From the NCBI RefSeq assembly GCF_009618275.1, contig NZ_WIAD01000053.1, positions 1-41,501 on the forward strand: a stretch of 41,501 nt of DNA. Reading direction: 5' to 3'. How positions within the stretch are numbered: position 1 is the first letter of the stretch; each line of letters opens with the position of its first letter. The stretch is from Roseimaritima sediminicola (GTDB lineage Bacteria > Planctomycetota > Planctomycetia > Pirellulales > Pirellulaceae). The notes under the pieces are model-generated. The model worked only from the letters and a program-made list of their open reading frames with translations. It made no database searches and was not told the origin of the DNA. Shown piece by piece: positions 19,460 through 27,748 of this stretch. The translations under genes and the position numbers were made by a program.

Positions 19460-21577
19460 ATGAGCACGGCTGCACCCGCCTGCATCGACGTCGCCCACTG
19501 TCGGTTGCGGCTGCGCGAAGGCGTGCAAGTGACCGTCCATCGCGATCGCCACCGACGTCCCTGGTTCCGGCTATGGCGGCCCGAAACGGCCCGCGACGCT
19601 GGCACAGCGCGTGAAGGGGCTCGCTTTCTGCGCCTGGGGCCGGCCGAATACCGGTTGCTGGCCCACTTGGACGGGCAGCGCACGTTGGAAGAGGCGCGGA
19701 CGGCCGCGGCGGGCGAGGATCCGCAGTGGCGGTTATCGCCCGAGCAAGCCGAAGCGTTTGTGGCTTGGGCACAGCGCGAGCATCTGCTGCAAACGGATGC
19801 ACCGGAGGGTGGCGGTGGGCGATCGCGGCAGTCGCTGGCCTGGATCCGCGTCCCTTTGCTGCGGGGCGGTCCCTGGCTGAATCCGCTGGTCCGCATCTTC
19901 GGATGGACGTTCACGGTTCCGGCTGCGCTGATCGCCGCGCTGCTGTGGATGGCCGCCGCCGCCGTGGTGATTGCCCAGCAGGATCGATTCGTGCACGACG
20001 TCCAGGCCGTGCTGCGCCCCTCGGGCTGGCTGTGGGCGGCGTTGGTTTGGGCGATATTAAAACTGCTGCACGAAGCCGCCCATGCGATCAGCTGTCACAA
20101 GTTTGGCGGGCGTGTGGGCGAGATCGGGTTGGCGTGGATGATCGTCGCCCCGGTGGCCTACGTGGATCTGACCGACGCCTATCGAATCCGGTCTCGAGCC
20201 GCTCGACTGGCTACGTCGCTGGCGGGCGTGTACGTGGAAAGCACCGTGGCGGCCGTCGCTTTGCTGTGTTGGTCGCAGACGCACTCGCCCGTTGCCGCGC
20301 ACCTGCTGTGCACGATCGCCGCCACGGCCGGTTTGGCCACCGTGCTGTTCAACCTGAATCCCCTGATGCGGCTGGACGGCTACTATGCCCTGACCGATTG
20401 GCTGGACCGACCGAATCTGGCCAGCGACGCGCAGGTGCGGCTTCGTGACGCCGTGGCCTGGCTCGGTTTGGGCCGGGCTATGCCGCCGCGCTACAGCGCC
20501 GGTTCGCCGGCCGGGCTGTTGCTGTACGCCGTGGCTGCGGGACTGTATCGGATCAGTGTGATCGCAGCCTTGCTGTCGGCGGCCGTCCTTATGTATGGGC
20601 CTGCCGGGATGGTGCTCGGCGGGCTGGTTCTGGCCGCGCTGGTGTTGCGACCGCTCGTCGGCGCGGTCTGCGCCATCGCTTCGACGCTGCGCACGCGGCC
20701 GGCCGTGGCGCTGCGTCTGGTGGCCCTGGTGGGAGTGCTGGGCGGCGCGGGCTGGAGCGCGTACCGGCTCCGGCAAACGGTCTCGTTGGAGCGTGGTTGG
20801 CCGGCGGTGGTGGAGTTCGTGGACGATCGACCCGTACGCGCCGGCGCCGCGGGATTCGTTCGTGACGTACCGGTGCGCGATGGCCAGCGGGTCCGAGCCG
20901 GACAGGTGCTGGTACAGCTGGAGAATCCGTCGTTGGCGACCGAGTTGGCCGCCGCCCACAGCCGTCTGCAGGCCGCCGAGGCGCGCAGCCGAAACCACCG
21001 TCAACGGCACGAAACCGCCCAGGCGGTCGCGGAAGCTCAGGCCGCCGAGGCGCTCGCACAGCAGGTCCAGGAGCTGCAGCGGCAATGCGAACAGTTGACC
21101 GTGCGCGCCCCACGCGACGGAGTGTTGATCGCCGACCAGATCCAGCAGACGCTCGGCCAGTGGACGACCAAGGGGCAGTCGATTGGACTGGTGGTCGAGC
21201 CCCAGCGGATGAAGGCCATCGCGGCGGTGCCGCAGTCCCAGCTGGACGCGATTCGCAGCCTGCTGGCAACCGGCTCGGCGAAGGCCAGCGGCCCGCAGGC
21301 CCGGCCGAGGACGAACGATGAGGAAGGTTTGGAGCTGGTCGTGGGCGGTCAGCGCGTGAGCGTGACCCTGGCCAGCGTCGCCCAGCAGACCACCGTCTCG
21401 CCGCCCCACCCCGCGCTGTCGGCCGTGGCCGGGGGACCGCTGGCGGTGCGTCCCGACGACGACCAGCAGGCCGGCGAGCTGATCGAGCCGCAGCTGAAAA
21501 TCGAGGTCCACTTGAGTCGTCCCTTGCAAAGCACCCGCGCCGGCCAACCCGCCCGTCTGCTCTACCGGCGGCATTGA
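19460..21577 (+). CDS. PqqD-like / M50 metalloprotease / HlyD fusion membrane protein
   Basis: A 705-aa polytopic protein. Residues about 45-110 resemble a PqqD-type peptide-binding winged helix (LGPAEYRLLAHLDGQRTLEE). About 130-445 is a multi-helix M50-type domain with HExxH at 204-208 (LLHEAAHAISCHKFGG) and NPLMRLDGYYALTD, whose Asp306 matches the third zinc ligand of site-2 proteases. The C-terminal region (about 455-705) is HlyD-like (VRDGQRVRAGQVLVQL, a coiled coil, TVRAPRDGVLIA). The zinc site looks intact, so it may cut a substrate in or near the membrane, or act as a structural transporter subunit as suspected for similar M50/HlyD fusions. It starts 7 bp after the GAF/HlyD gene. The PqqD-like region could bind a leader peptide (inference). 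Confidence 0.87.
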   Translation: MSTAAPACIDVAHCRLRLREGVQVTVHRDRHRRPWFRLWRPETARDAGTAREGARFLRLGPAEYRLLAHLDGQRTLEEARTAAAGEDPQWRLSPEQAEAFVAWAQREHLLQTDAPEGGGGRSRQSLAWIRVPLLRGGPWLNPLVRIFGWTFTVPAALIAALLWMAAAAVVIAQQDRFVHDVQAVLRPSGWLWAALVWAILKLLHEAAHAISCHKFGGRVGEIGLAWMIVAPVAYVDLTDAYRIRSRAARLATSLAGVYVESTVAAVALLCWSQTHSPVAAHLLCTIAATAGLATVLFNLNPLMRLDGYYALTDWLDRPNLASDAQVRLRDAVAWLGLGRAMPPRYSAGSPAGLLLYAVAAGLYRISVIAALLSAAVLMYGPAGMVLGGLVLAALVLRPLVGAVCAIASTLRTRPAVALRLVALVGVLGGAGWSAYRLRQTVSLERGWPAVVEFVDDRPVRAGAAGFVRDVPVRDGQRVRAGQVLVQLENPSLATELAAAHSRLQAAEARSRNHRQRHETAQAVAEAQAAEALAQQVQELQRQCEQLTVRAPRDGVLIADQIQQTLGQWTTKGQSIGLVVEPQRMKAIAAVPQSQLDAIRSLLATGSAKASGPQARPRTNDEEGLELVVGGQRVSVTLASVAQQTTVSPPHPALSAVAGGPLAVRPDDDQQAGELIEPQLKIEVHLSRPLQSTRAGQPARLLYRRH

Positions 21578-21621
21578 GTTCGTCTTGCAAGGTTAAGATG
21601 CCGGTTTGGACCAGGGGATTC

Positions 21622-22088
21622 AAAACGCAGAGACGCAGAGAGCGCAGAGGAATGAGTTTTTCTGGCTCTAACGGAATCTATGTACGTCCATGGGGCTTTG
21701 AGGCTCGTGTTTTAGTCCCGCAGGGACGATAGGATGTAGCCACGGGCGCGAGCCCAATGCCATCTACTTTCACCATCGCTTGCGATTGAAGCGTTAGCGG
21801 AGCGGCGCAAGCCGCCCGGTGTGTGAAGGTTCGCACCGCAAAACCGGACGGCTCGCGCCGTTCCGCTACAAAGGAAGTGATAGTCCCGAAGGGACGACAG
21901 GAGATGCATTCCTGTCGTCCCTTCGGGACTAAATGCCGTTGGGGCCACCCATATCCATGAGCTGACGCCCATGGCTACATCGCGATCGCCACGCACGTGG
22001 CTGCTGCAACCGAGCTTCGCACGTCATACATAGAATCCGTTAGAGTCAGGAGCTATTAGATTCCTTTCTCTGCGCTCTCTGCGTTTAA
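21622..22088. mobile_element. ~467-bp element with ~66-bp imperfect inverted ends
   Basis: This fills most of the 659-bp gap 21578-22236. The left end (about 21622-21687, containing GCAGAGAGCGCAGAGG, GGCTCTAACGGAATCTATGT) is the imperfect reverse complement of the right end (about 22022-22088, containing ACATAGAATCCGTTAGAGTC and CTCTGCGCTCTCTGCGTTT). The interior holds smaller palindromes, including the one at 21881-21931, and motifs such as GTCCCGCAGGGAC. No transposase or ORF with a recognisable product is present. Part of the right end recurs at 61-86. It is probably a non-autonomous element or a nest of several. Confidence 0.7.
21881..21931. repeat. Perfect 22-bp-stem hairpin
   Basis: TAGTCCCGAAGGGACGACAG followed by GA pairs perfectly with 21910-21931 around the 7-nt loop GATGCAT. 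The half-motif TAGTCCCGCAGGGACGA also occurs near 21715. It is nested inside the larger inverted-repeat element. Confidence 0.9.
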
Positions 22089-22236
22089 ACGAAGACACCC
22101 TACCTCGTTCGGAGCCGAAGAGGCATCATGGGAAGGCGGTTTCCGGCGGCCGGACGCCGAGCCCACCTGCAAGTGGCTACAATGGGCTGCTTGGTCTCTC
22201 CATCGGTTCGCGTCCTCCTCTTCGAAGGTTTTCCTA

Positions 22237-23022
22237 ATGCGCCTGTTTGTTTCGCTGGCCGTCACTTGGGCCGTTTCACTGTCTGCGGTTGTGGCTGCGG
22301 AACCTGCCGCGGACTCGTCCGCTCGGCAATACTACGAAGTCCGCACCTACGAACTGGGCGCCGAGGGCGACGAAGCGGCGTTGGATGAGTACCTCGGCGA
22401 GGCGTTGATCCCGGCGCTCGAGCGGCAGGGAATCGGCCCGGTCGGCGCGTTCGCTCCCGTGGAGGCTCCGGCGGACCAGCGCAGCGTCGTGGTGGTGATT
22501 CCCTTCGACAACCCGGCCGGCGTGGCGCGTGTGGATCAGGCGTTGGCCGAAGATAAACGGTATCAGCAAGCCGCCCAGAGCTACCTGCAGAGCCCCGCCA
22601 AACGGCCGCCGTTCGCTCGCATCCGCAGCGAATTCCTGCGAGCCTTTGCGTGCATGCCTGAGTTGAAGGTGCCCGGCGAAGTAGCCCAGAACGAGGCTCG
22701 CGTCTACGAGCTGCGGATCTACGAGAGCGCGACCGAGCGCTTGGGCGATCTGAAGGTCGACATGTTCAACAACGGCGAGGTGCCGATCTTTCTGGACAGT
22801 GGCATTCGTCCGGTGTTCTTTGGCCAAGCGATCATCGGCCCCAATCGACCGAACCTGACGTACCTGACCGTGTACGCCGACGACCAGGCTCGCCAAGCCG
22901 CTTGGAAAGCGTTTCTCGCGCATCCCGATTGGCAGACCTTGAAAACCGTTCCCAAGTACGCCAATACCGTCAGCAAAATCCACAAGCAGGTTTTGGAGGC
23001 GAAACCCTATTCCCAGCTATAA
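22237..23022 (+). CDS. Secreted NIPSNAP-family protein
   Basis: A 261-aa protein with signal peptide RLFVSLAVTWAVSLSAVVAA. Two ferredoxin-like NIPSNAP repeats follow: the first starts YYEVRTYELG (about residue 31), the second VYELRIYESATERLGDLKVD (about 155), and the C-terminal part has HPDWQTLKTVPKY. NIPSNAP proteins are dimeric alpha/beta-barrel proteins of unclear chemistry; exported forms are common in planctomycetes. The ATG at 22237 has AAGG 8-10 nt upstream. The Gfo/Idh/MocA gene starts 51 bp downstream on the same strand, so they may be co-transcribed. No catalytic residues can be named. Confidence 0.88.
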   Translation: MRLFVSLAVTWAVSLSAVVAAEPAADSSARQYYEVRTYELGAEGDEAALDEYLGEALIPALERQGIGPVGAFAPVEAPADQRSVVVVIPFDNPAGVARVDQALAEDKRYQQAAQSYLQSPAKRPPFARIRSEFLRAFACMPELKVPGEVAQNEARVYELRIYESATERLGDLKVDMFNNGEVPIFLDSGIRPVFFGQAIIGPNRPNLTYLTVYADDQARQAAWKAFLAHPDWQTLKTVPKYANTVSKIHKQVLEAKPYSQL

Positions 23023-23073
23023 TGCAGCTTGATCCGCCTACGCTCCCAACGCCCCTTCTTTAGGATGAATCTC

Positions 23074-24444
23074 ATGACACATGCATCGCAGTCCAGTCGC
23101 CGCCAATTCCTGCAGGGCGTGGCCGCGGCCGGCACCGCCAGCTTGCTCGCGCCCACGGCCGCACGAGCTCTGGCCGAAGCTTCGCCCAACGAGCGTCCGG
23201 TGTTTGCCACGATCGGCCTCCGCAACCAGGGCTGGGCGATCACCAACAAATCCTTCCAATTCGCCGACTTCGCCGCCCTGGTCGATGTCGACGCGGGCGT
23301 GTTGGAAGAGAACATCGAAAAGGCGGGGCAGAAACAAAAGCAGAAACCCGACGGTTACAAAGACTACCGCAAGGTTCTGGACCGCGACGATATCGACGCC
23401 GTGATGATCGCCACGCCCGATCACTGGCACACCAAGATCGCCGTCGAAGCCATGTTGGCGGGCAAGGATGTGTACTGCGAAAAACCGCTGACCCTGACGA
23501 TCGACGAAGGCAAATTGATCGAAAAGGTCGTCCAGGACACGGGCCGGGTGTTCCAGGTCGGCACCATGCAGCGGACCGAATCGGGCCAGCGATTTTTGCA
23601 AGCCATCGCGTTGATTCGTGACGGCCGGATCGGCCGGGTCCGCAAGGTCACCTGCGGCATCAACGGCATGTCGGGTTCGCCCGAGATTCCCGTCGCGGAC
23701 GTTCCCGACGGACTGGACTGGGATTTCTGGTTGGGACCCGCCCCCAAGGTGTCCTACCGCGCCCTGCCGGAAATGCGAAAAGGCTACGGCGGCGGCGTCC
23801 CGCTGTACAGCAATTGCCACTACGCGTTCCGCAATTGGCACGAGTATGCCGGCGGCAAACTGACCGACTGGGGGGCCCATCATGTGGACATCGCCTGTTG
23901 GGCCCTGGGGGCGACCGATACGGGCCCCAGCAAGATCACGCCGCTGGAGTACGAATTGCCGGTGCCGCACAAGGACGGTTATCCCACGGTCGAGGATCGC
24001 TACAACGCCGCGACCAGTTTCCGGCTCCGCGCCGACATGCCCGACGATGTCGAAATGATCATCACCAGCGAAGGGGACAACGGGATCCTGTTCGAAGGCG
24101 AGAAGGGTCGCTTTTTCGTCAACCGCGGCAAGATCGTCGGCAAACCGGTGGAGGAGCTGGAGTCCAACCCCCTGCCCGACGGCGCCATCGAAGACGTCTA
24201 CGGCGGCCCGATCAGCGCGAACCATACGGCGAACTTCATCGAAGCGATGCACAGCCGCAAGCAGCCGATTTCCGACGTTTGGTCGCACAACCGGATGCTG
24301 GAAATCTGTCACCTGTCGAACATCGCCATGCGTCTCGGCCGCCAGCTCGAGTGGGATCCGCAAGCGCGAAAAGTCGTCGGCGACGAGCAGGCGAACAGCT
24401 TCCTCAGCCGCGAGAGTCGCCAGGGTTACGAGATCGACATGTAG
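23074..24444 (+). CDS. Tat-exported Gfo/Idh/MocA-family oxidoreductase
   Basis: A 456-aa NAD(P)-dependent sugar or inositol dehydrogenase-like protein. The twin-arginine signal SSRRQFLQGVAAAGTASLLA lies at the N-terminus. The Rossmann part has ALVDVDAG (about 70), IDAVMIATPDHWHTKIAVEA and the family EKPL motif (CEKPLTLTIDEG, about 135). The C-terminal domain has TDWGAHHVDIACWAL with the usual His pair and ends with a WSHNRMLEICHLSNIAMRLG helix. The ATG at 23074 was chosen because AGGA is 8 nt upstream; ATGs at 23065 and 23029 are worse placed. The planctomycete expansion of this family is thought to act on oxidised sugars in the periplasm. The substrate cannot be read from sequence. Confidence 0.92.
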   Translation: MTHASQSSRRQFLQGVAAAGTASLLAPTAARALAEASPNERPVFATIGLRNQGWAITNKSFQFADFAALVDVDAGVLEENIEKAGQKQKQKPDGYKDYRKVLDRDDIDAVMIATPDHWHTKIAVEAMLAGKDVYCEKPLTLTIDEGKLIEKVVQDTGRVFQVGTMQRTESGQRFLQAIALIRDGRIGRVRKVTCGINGMSGSPEIPVADVPDGLDWDFWLGPAPKVSYRALPEMRKGYGGGVPLYSNCHYAFRNWHEYAGGKLTDWGAHHVDIACWALGATDTGPSKITPLEYELPVPHKDGYPTVEDRYNAATSFRLRADMPDDVEMIITSEGDNGILFEGEKGRFFVNRGKIVGKPVEELESNPLPDGAIEDVYGGPISANHTANFIEAMHSRKQPISDVWSHNRMLEICHLSNIAMRLGRQLEWDPQARKVVGDEQANSFLSRESRQGYEIDM

Positions 24445-24512
24445 GAGGTCGCCCTGCGACGGCCAGCGTGTTACCAGCGGAAGTCCCTGCGGCGGGCTTT
24501 CGCTGCATTGGT

Positions 24513-24538
24513 CTATTCTAGACCAGTTGGTAGAATAG
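24513..24538. promoter_or_regulatory. Operator-like inverted repeat upstream of the cobalamin-binding kinase
   Basis: CTATTCTA (24513-24520) and TAGAATAG (24531-24538) are perfect inverted arms 10 bp apart. They overlap a second palindrome, GGTCTATTCTAGACC (24510-24524). This is AT-rich against a GC-rich background and lies 49 bp before the start codon, where a regulator or promoter would be expected. A strong Shine-Dalgarno, GGGGAG, precedes the ATG at 24588 by 8 nt. Confidence 0.45.
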
Positions 24539-24587
24539 GGCTCGCACGAAATCGGCCTTTAATGATTCAAATAGGGGAGACCTTCGT

Positions 24588-27026
24588 ATGACCGAGATCT
24601 CCCAGTTGGCTGCAGACATGCTTCGCCAGGGCCGTCGCGGTTTGGCAGAGTGGGTTTGCAGTCGTCTCGAAGCCGCTGTCCCACCGGGGGATTCCCTGGC
24701 CGCCTCGACGCGATACGCGGTCTGGGTCCAGCAGGTTGAATCCCACATCCATACCCTGGCCGCATGTATCGCCTACAGCAGCCCGGCTCTGTTGGAGGAG
24801 TATGTCCGCTGGGCGACGGGCGTTTGCGAGCAGGCCACGCCGCTGTGCCGAAATATCTGCACGATCTACGACGAGCTGGTTGGGGCGGTTCGGGCCGAGT
24901 ATTCCAGCGAGGTGCTGGAGGTGGTCGAGCGATACGTGGATCGGGCCCATCAGACGTTGCCTGTTGCTGCCACCGAAGCGATCCTCGACGGCTCAGCAAA
25001 TCCCTACGCGGCGTTGCAGGAGGCTTTTATGTCCTCCCTGCTACAGACTCGCCGCAGTGACGCGCTGCGGCTGGTCCTACAAGCTCTCGAGGGCGGCACC
25101 AGCCTTCAGGCCATCTATCTGGACGTGATGCAGCCGACGCTCTACCGGGTGGGCCAGTTGTGGCAGAGCGGCGACATCACCGTGGCCCAGGAGCATTATG
25201 CGACGGCCGCTACCCAGTTCGTGATGTCCCAGCTGCAGCCGTACTTCTTGGCCGGTAAGCCCGCCTCACATTCGCTGATCTCGACCTGTGTGGGTGATGA
25301 ACTGCACGAGGTGGGGCTGCGCGTGGTGACCGACATGTTGGAGATGAACGGTTGGAACACCATCTATCTTGGCGCCAACGCGCCGGCCCGCAGCATTGCC
25401 AATGCGTTGACCAACAGCGGCGCCGAAATGTTGGTGGTGTCCACCACGATGACCCGTCATCTGTTTACGCTGAGCGACCTGCTGCGAACGATCCGTACCA
25501 CGCCGGGCTGTGAAGCGGTCAAGGTGTTGGTCGGCGGATACCCCTTCAACGTCGATCCCTTTCTGTGGGAAAAAGTCGGCGGCGATGGGACCGCGAACAA
25601 CGCTCTGGAAGCGATCGAAGTGGCGGCCAAGCTTGCAGGAACGCCGCTCGAACAGATCCACTCCACGGCCGGCGAGTCCGAGTTGCCGGCCGCGCTACGG
25701 CTGGACTGGAACCTGCAACGCCAGATCGCCAACGAGGACGATCTAACTCGCCTGAATAACAACCTGATCACCCTGCAGCGTCAACTGCACCAAGCCAACC
25801 TGCAACTAGCCAAAGTCAACCAGGACAATCTTGACAAAGCCGAAGAATTGCAGCGGGCCGATCGCCGCAAGGACGAATTTCTGGCGATGTTGGCGCACGA
25901 GCTGCGCGGACCCCTGGCCCCCATGGAATTGGCCGTTGACCTGCTGCACAGCGACGAACTCGCTGCGGCCGAGCGGACCGAAGCCCGGGCCACGATGAAA
26001 CGTCAACTGCATCAGATGCGGCATCTGATCAGCGACCTGCTGGATGCTTCGCGAATCGTTCACGGCAAGATCGAACTGAAACGCAAACGTTTGGATCTGG
26101 GGCGCGTGGTGCGGCGAGCCGTCGAGATCGCTCAGCCCTTGATCGATGAGAAACGGCACCGCCTGCATGTGAACCTGTCCGATCGCCGGCTGTGGGTCCA
26201 AGGCGACGAGATCCGTTTGACCCAGGTCGTTGCCAACCTGTTGACCAACGCGGCGAAGTACACGCCGGCCGGAGGCGAGATCTGGTTGGAGTCGTCCGGT
26301 CACGGTGATAACGGAACGCTGGAAGTGCGCGACAACGGCGTCGGGATCGAAATCGATCTGCTGCCCGATGTGTTTCAAGCGTTTACTCAAGAACAACGCT
26401 CGCACCAGCACTCGCGAGGCGGATTGGGGTTGGGGTTGAGTCTGGTGCAGCAGATCGTCCAATTGCACGGCGGCCAGGTCGAAGCCCACAGTGACGGCGC
26501 CGGGGAGGGCAGCCGCTTTGTGGTCACCCTGCCCATCGAAGCGGACACGGAAGAGCCACGAGACGCCGACAATCTGTCCGAGCACCCCTCCCACGACTTC
26601 GCCTCGCAGATAGCCACCGAACAAAACAGCGCCGAGGAGCGGATGCGACGGGTATTGATTGTCGAAGATACCGCCGGCATCGCTCGGATGACCGCCATCC
26701 TGTTCGAGAAACTGGGACAACAACCCATCGTGGCCTTCGACGGCGCGACGGCCCTGAAAGATTTTGAAGAGCTCCGCCCCGAGCTGGTCATCTTGGATCT
26801 GAACCTGCCGGATATGAGCGGGTTGGAGGTGATGCGCCAGATGCGTCGTCTGGAACCCGAGACGCAGACGTTGTTGGTCGCCCTGACCGGACACGGCGAC
26901 GAACAACACCGCCAGCAAGCTGCCGAAGCCGGGTGCGACGAGTACCTGGTCAAACCGGTCGATATTCGCGATTTGATGCGGTTGGTCGACCATCCCAAAT
27001 TAACGGCCGCCAGCAGCTCCTCCTGA
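24588..27026 (+). CDS. Sensor histidine kinase with CarH-like cobalamin-binding input and C-terminal receiver
   Basis: An 812-aa soluble hybrid kinase without membrane helices. Residues 1-135 are helical, of no firm family. About 135-215 is a B12-binding four-helix cap with W192-QSGDITVAQ-E202-H203, the W-x9-EH motif of CarH/LitR adenosylcobalamin photoreceptors. About 222-350 is the B12-binding Rossmann domain with E238-x-H240-x-x-G243 (DELHEVG); His240 is the expected lower axial cobalt ligand. A coiled coil (about 360-425), HisKA with His437 (LAMLAHELRGPLAP), HATPase (NLLTNAAKYTP, DNGVGI, GGLGLGLSLV) and REC (about 688-803, Asp737 in LVILDLNLPDMSG) complete it. It is predicted to sense light or cobalamin and signal by phosphorelay. 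In Thermus CarH the residue after the Trp is His132, the lit-state ligand; here it is Gln193. The 3' end overlaps the convergent DUF1990 gene by 27 bp. Confidence 0.92.
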   Translation: MTEISQLAADMLRQGRRGLAEWVCSRLEAAVPPGDSLAASTRYAVWVQQVESHIHTLAACIAYSSPALLEEYVRWATGVCEQATPLCRNICTIYDELVGAVRAEYSSEVLEVVERYVDRAHQTLPVAATEAILDGSANPYAALQEAFMSSLLQTRRSDALRLVLQALEGGTSLQAIYLDVMQPTLYRVGQLWQSGDITVAQEHYATAATQFVMSQLQPYFLAGKPASHSLISTCVGDELHEVGLRVVTDMLEMNGWNTIYLGANAPARSIANALTNSGAEMLVVSTTMTRHLFTLSDLLRTIRTTPGCEAVKVLVGGYPFNVDPFLWEKVGGDGTANNALEAIEVAAKLAGTPLEQIHSTAGESELPAALRLDWNLQRQIANEDDLTRLNNNLITLQRQLHQANLQLAKVNQDNLDKAEELQRADRRKDEFLAMLAHELRGPLAPMELAVDLLHSDELAAAERTEARATMKRQLHQMRHLISDLLDASRIVHGKIELKRKRLDLGRVVRRAVEIAQPLIDEKRHRLHVNLSDRRLWVQGDEIRLTQVVANLLTNAAKYTPAGGEIWLESSGHGDNGTLEVRDNGVGIEIDLLPDVFQAFTQEQRSHQHSRGGLGLGLSLVQQIVQLHGGQVEAHSDGAGEGSRFVVTLPIEADTEEPRDADNLSEHPSHDFASQIATEQNSAEERMRRVLIVEDTAGIARMTAILFEKLGQQPIVAFDGATALKDFEELRPELVILDLNLPDMSGLEVMRQMRRLEPETQTLLVALTGHGDEQHRQQAAEAGCDEYLVKPVDIRDLMRLVDHPKLTAASSSS

Positions 27027-27647
27027 TCGGTTGTGCGCATCCGGGTCACACGCCTCTCCCTGCTGCAGTTGGCGGCTCTGGCGGACCAAAGCTTGCATCC
27101 GAGCGGCCGATTGCCGGCCGAATCGTTTCTGCATCCACCGCAGCACCGGGTAGGCCAGCACGGCGACCCAGGCCTGTGGCCGCGAGAAGGCCAGGATGTC
27201 GTACCAGACGGTACCGCCATCATCGATTTCGACCGTGAAACGTTCCTCGCCCTTGCCCACGTGTTCGGGCAGCGTGCCATAAGCAAAGCCAAACCGCTGG
27301 GCGTCCTCCGGGCCATCGATCGCATACACGATCCGGCACGCATTGATCCACCACACGCCCATCAGTTGCGCGACCACGGCGATCATCTGGCCTTCTTCGA
27401 TCGGTGTTTCGACCGGTTCGGCTTGAACCCATCCGATGCGGAACTGATCCCAACGCTGTAGCGCAGCCCGTGCGGCCAAGAAGTCCTCCTCGCCCTGCCC
27501 GATGGCGACTCGCGTGTGATCGACCACAAAGCCGCTTGGCGGCCGGTGCCGCGTGGCTCCGAGGTCTGCATAGCTGAACGCCACATCGGTCCGCTCGTCC
27601 AGAAAGCGACGGATGGTTTCCGCGCTGGGCTTTTGCAACTTCAGCAT
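27000..27647 (-). CDS. DUF1990 family protein
   Basis: A 215-aa protein matching DUF1990 by eye: FSYADLGATRHRPPSGFVVD, HTRVAIGQGEEDFLAARAAL, WVNACRIVYAIDG-like and FGFAYGTLPEHVGKGEERF segments in the expected order. The fold and function of this family are uncertain; a lipid or hydrophobic-ligand binding role is only a guess. The ATG at 27647 was chosen because GAGG lies 7 nt upstream and the conserved region begins soon after; the frame is open further upstream to 27968 but would overlap the divergent SDR gene. The stop lies inside the 3' end of the convergent sensor kinase (27-bp overlap). It shares a ~100-bp divergent promoter region with the NAD(P)H-binding protein at 27749. Confidence 0.82.
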   Translation of the reverse strand: MLKLQKPSAETIRRFLDERTDVAFSYADLGATRHRPPSGFVVDHTRVAIGQGEEDFLAARAALQRWDQFRIGWVQAEPVETPIEEGQMIAVVAQLMGVWWINACRIVYAIDGPEDAQRFGFAYGTLPEHVGKGEERFTVEIDDGGTVWYDILAFSRPQAWVAVLAYPVLRWMQKRFGRQSAARMQALVRQSRQLQQGEACDPDAHNRSGGAAGGR

Positions 27648-27748
27648 CTCGGTCCTCGTGGGATCAGCAATACTTCTTGCCCTGCGCGGTATTCTATCAA
27701 GCCGGCAATAAATAAATGAACGCTTCGACGAGGAAGGTGGAAAATAGA

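Noticed and set aside
18241-19914. Minus-strand ORF of 557 codons
   Set aside because: Antisense to the GAF/HlyD and M50 genes, with low-complexity Arg/Ser/Gln content and no motif.
13086-21577. Ordinary RND or ABC efflux operon
   Set aside because: No ABC ATPase or RND pump is encoded; the only NTPase is SecA-like, and the membrane protein carries an M50 motif.
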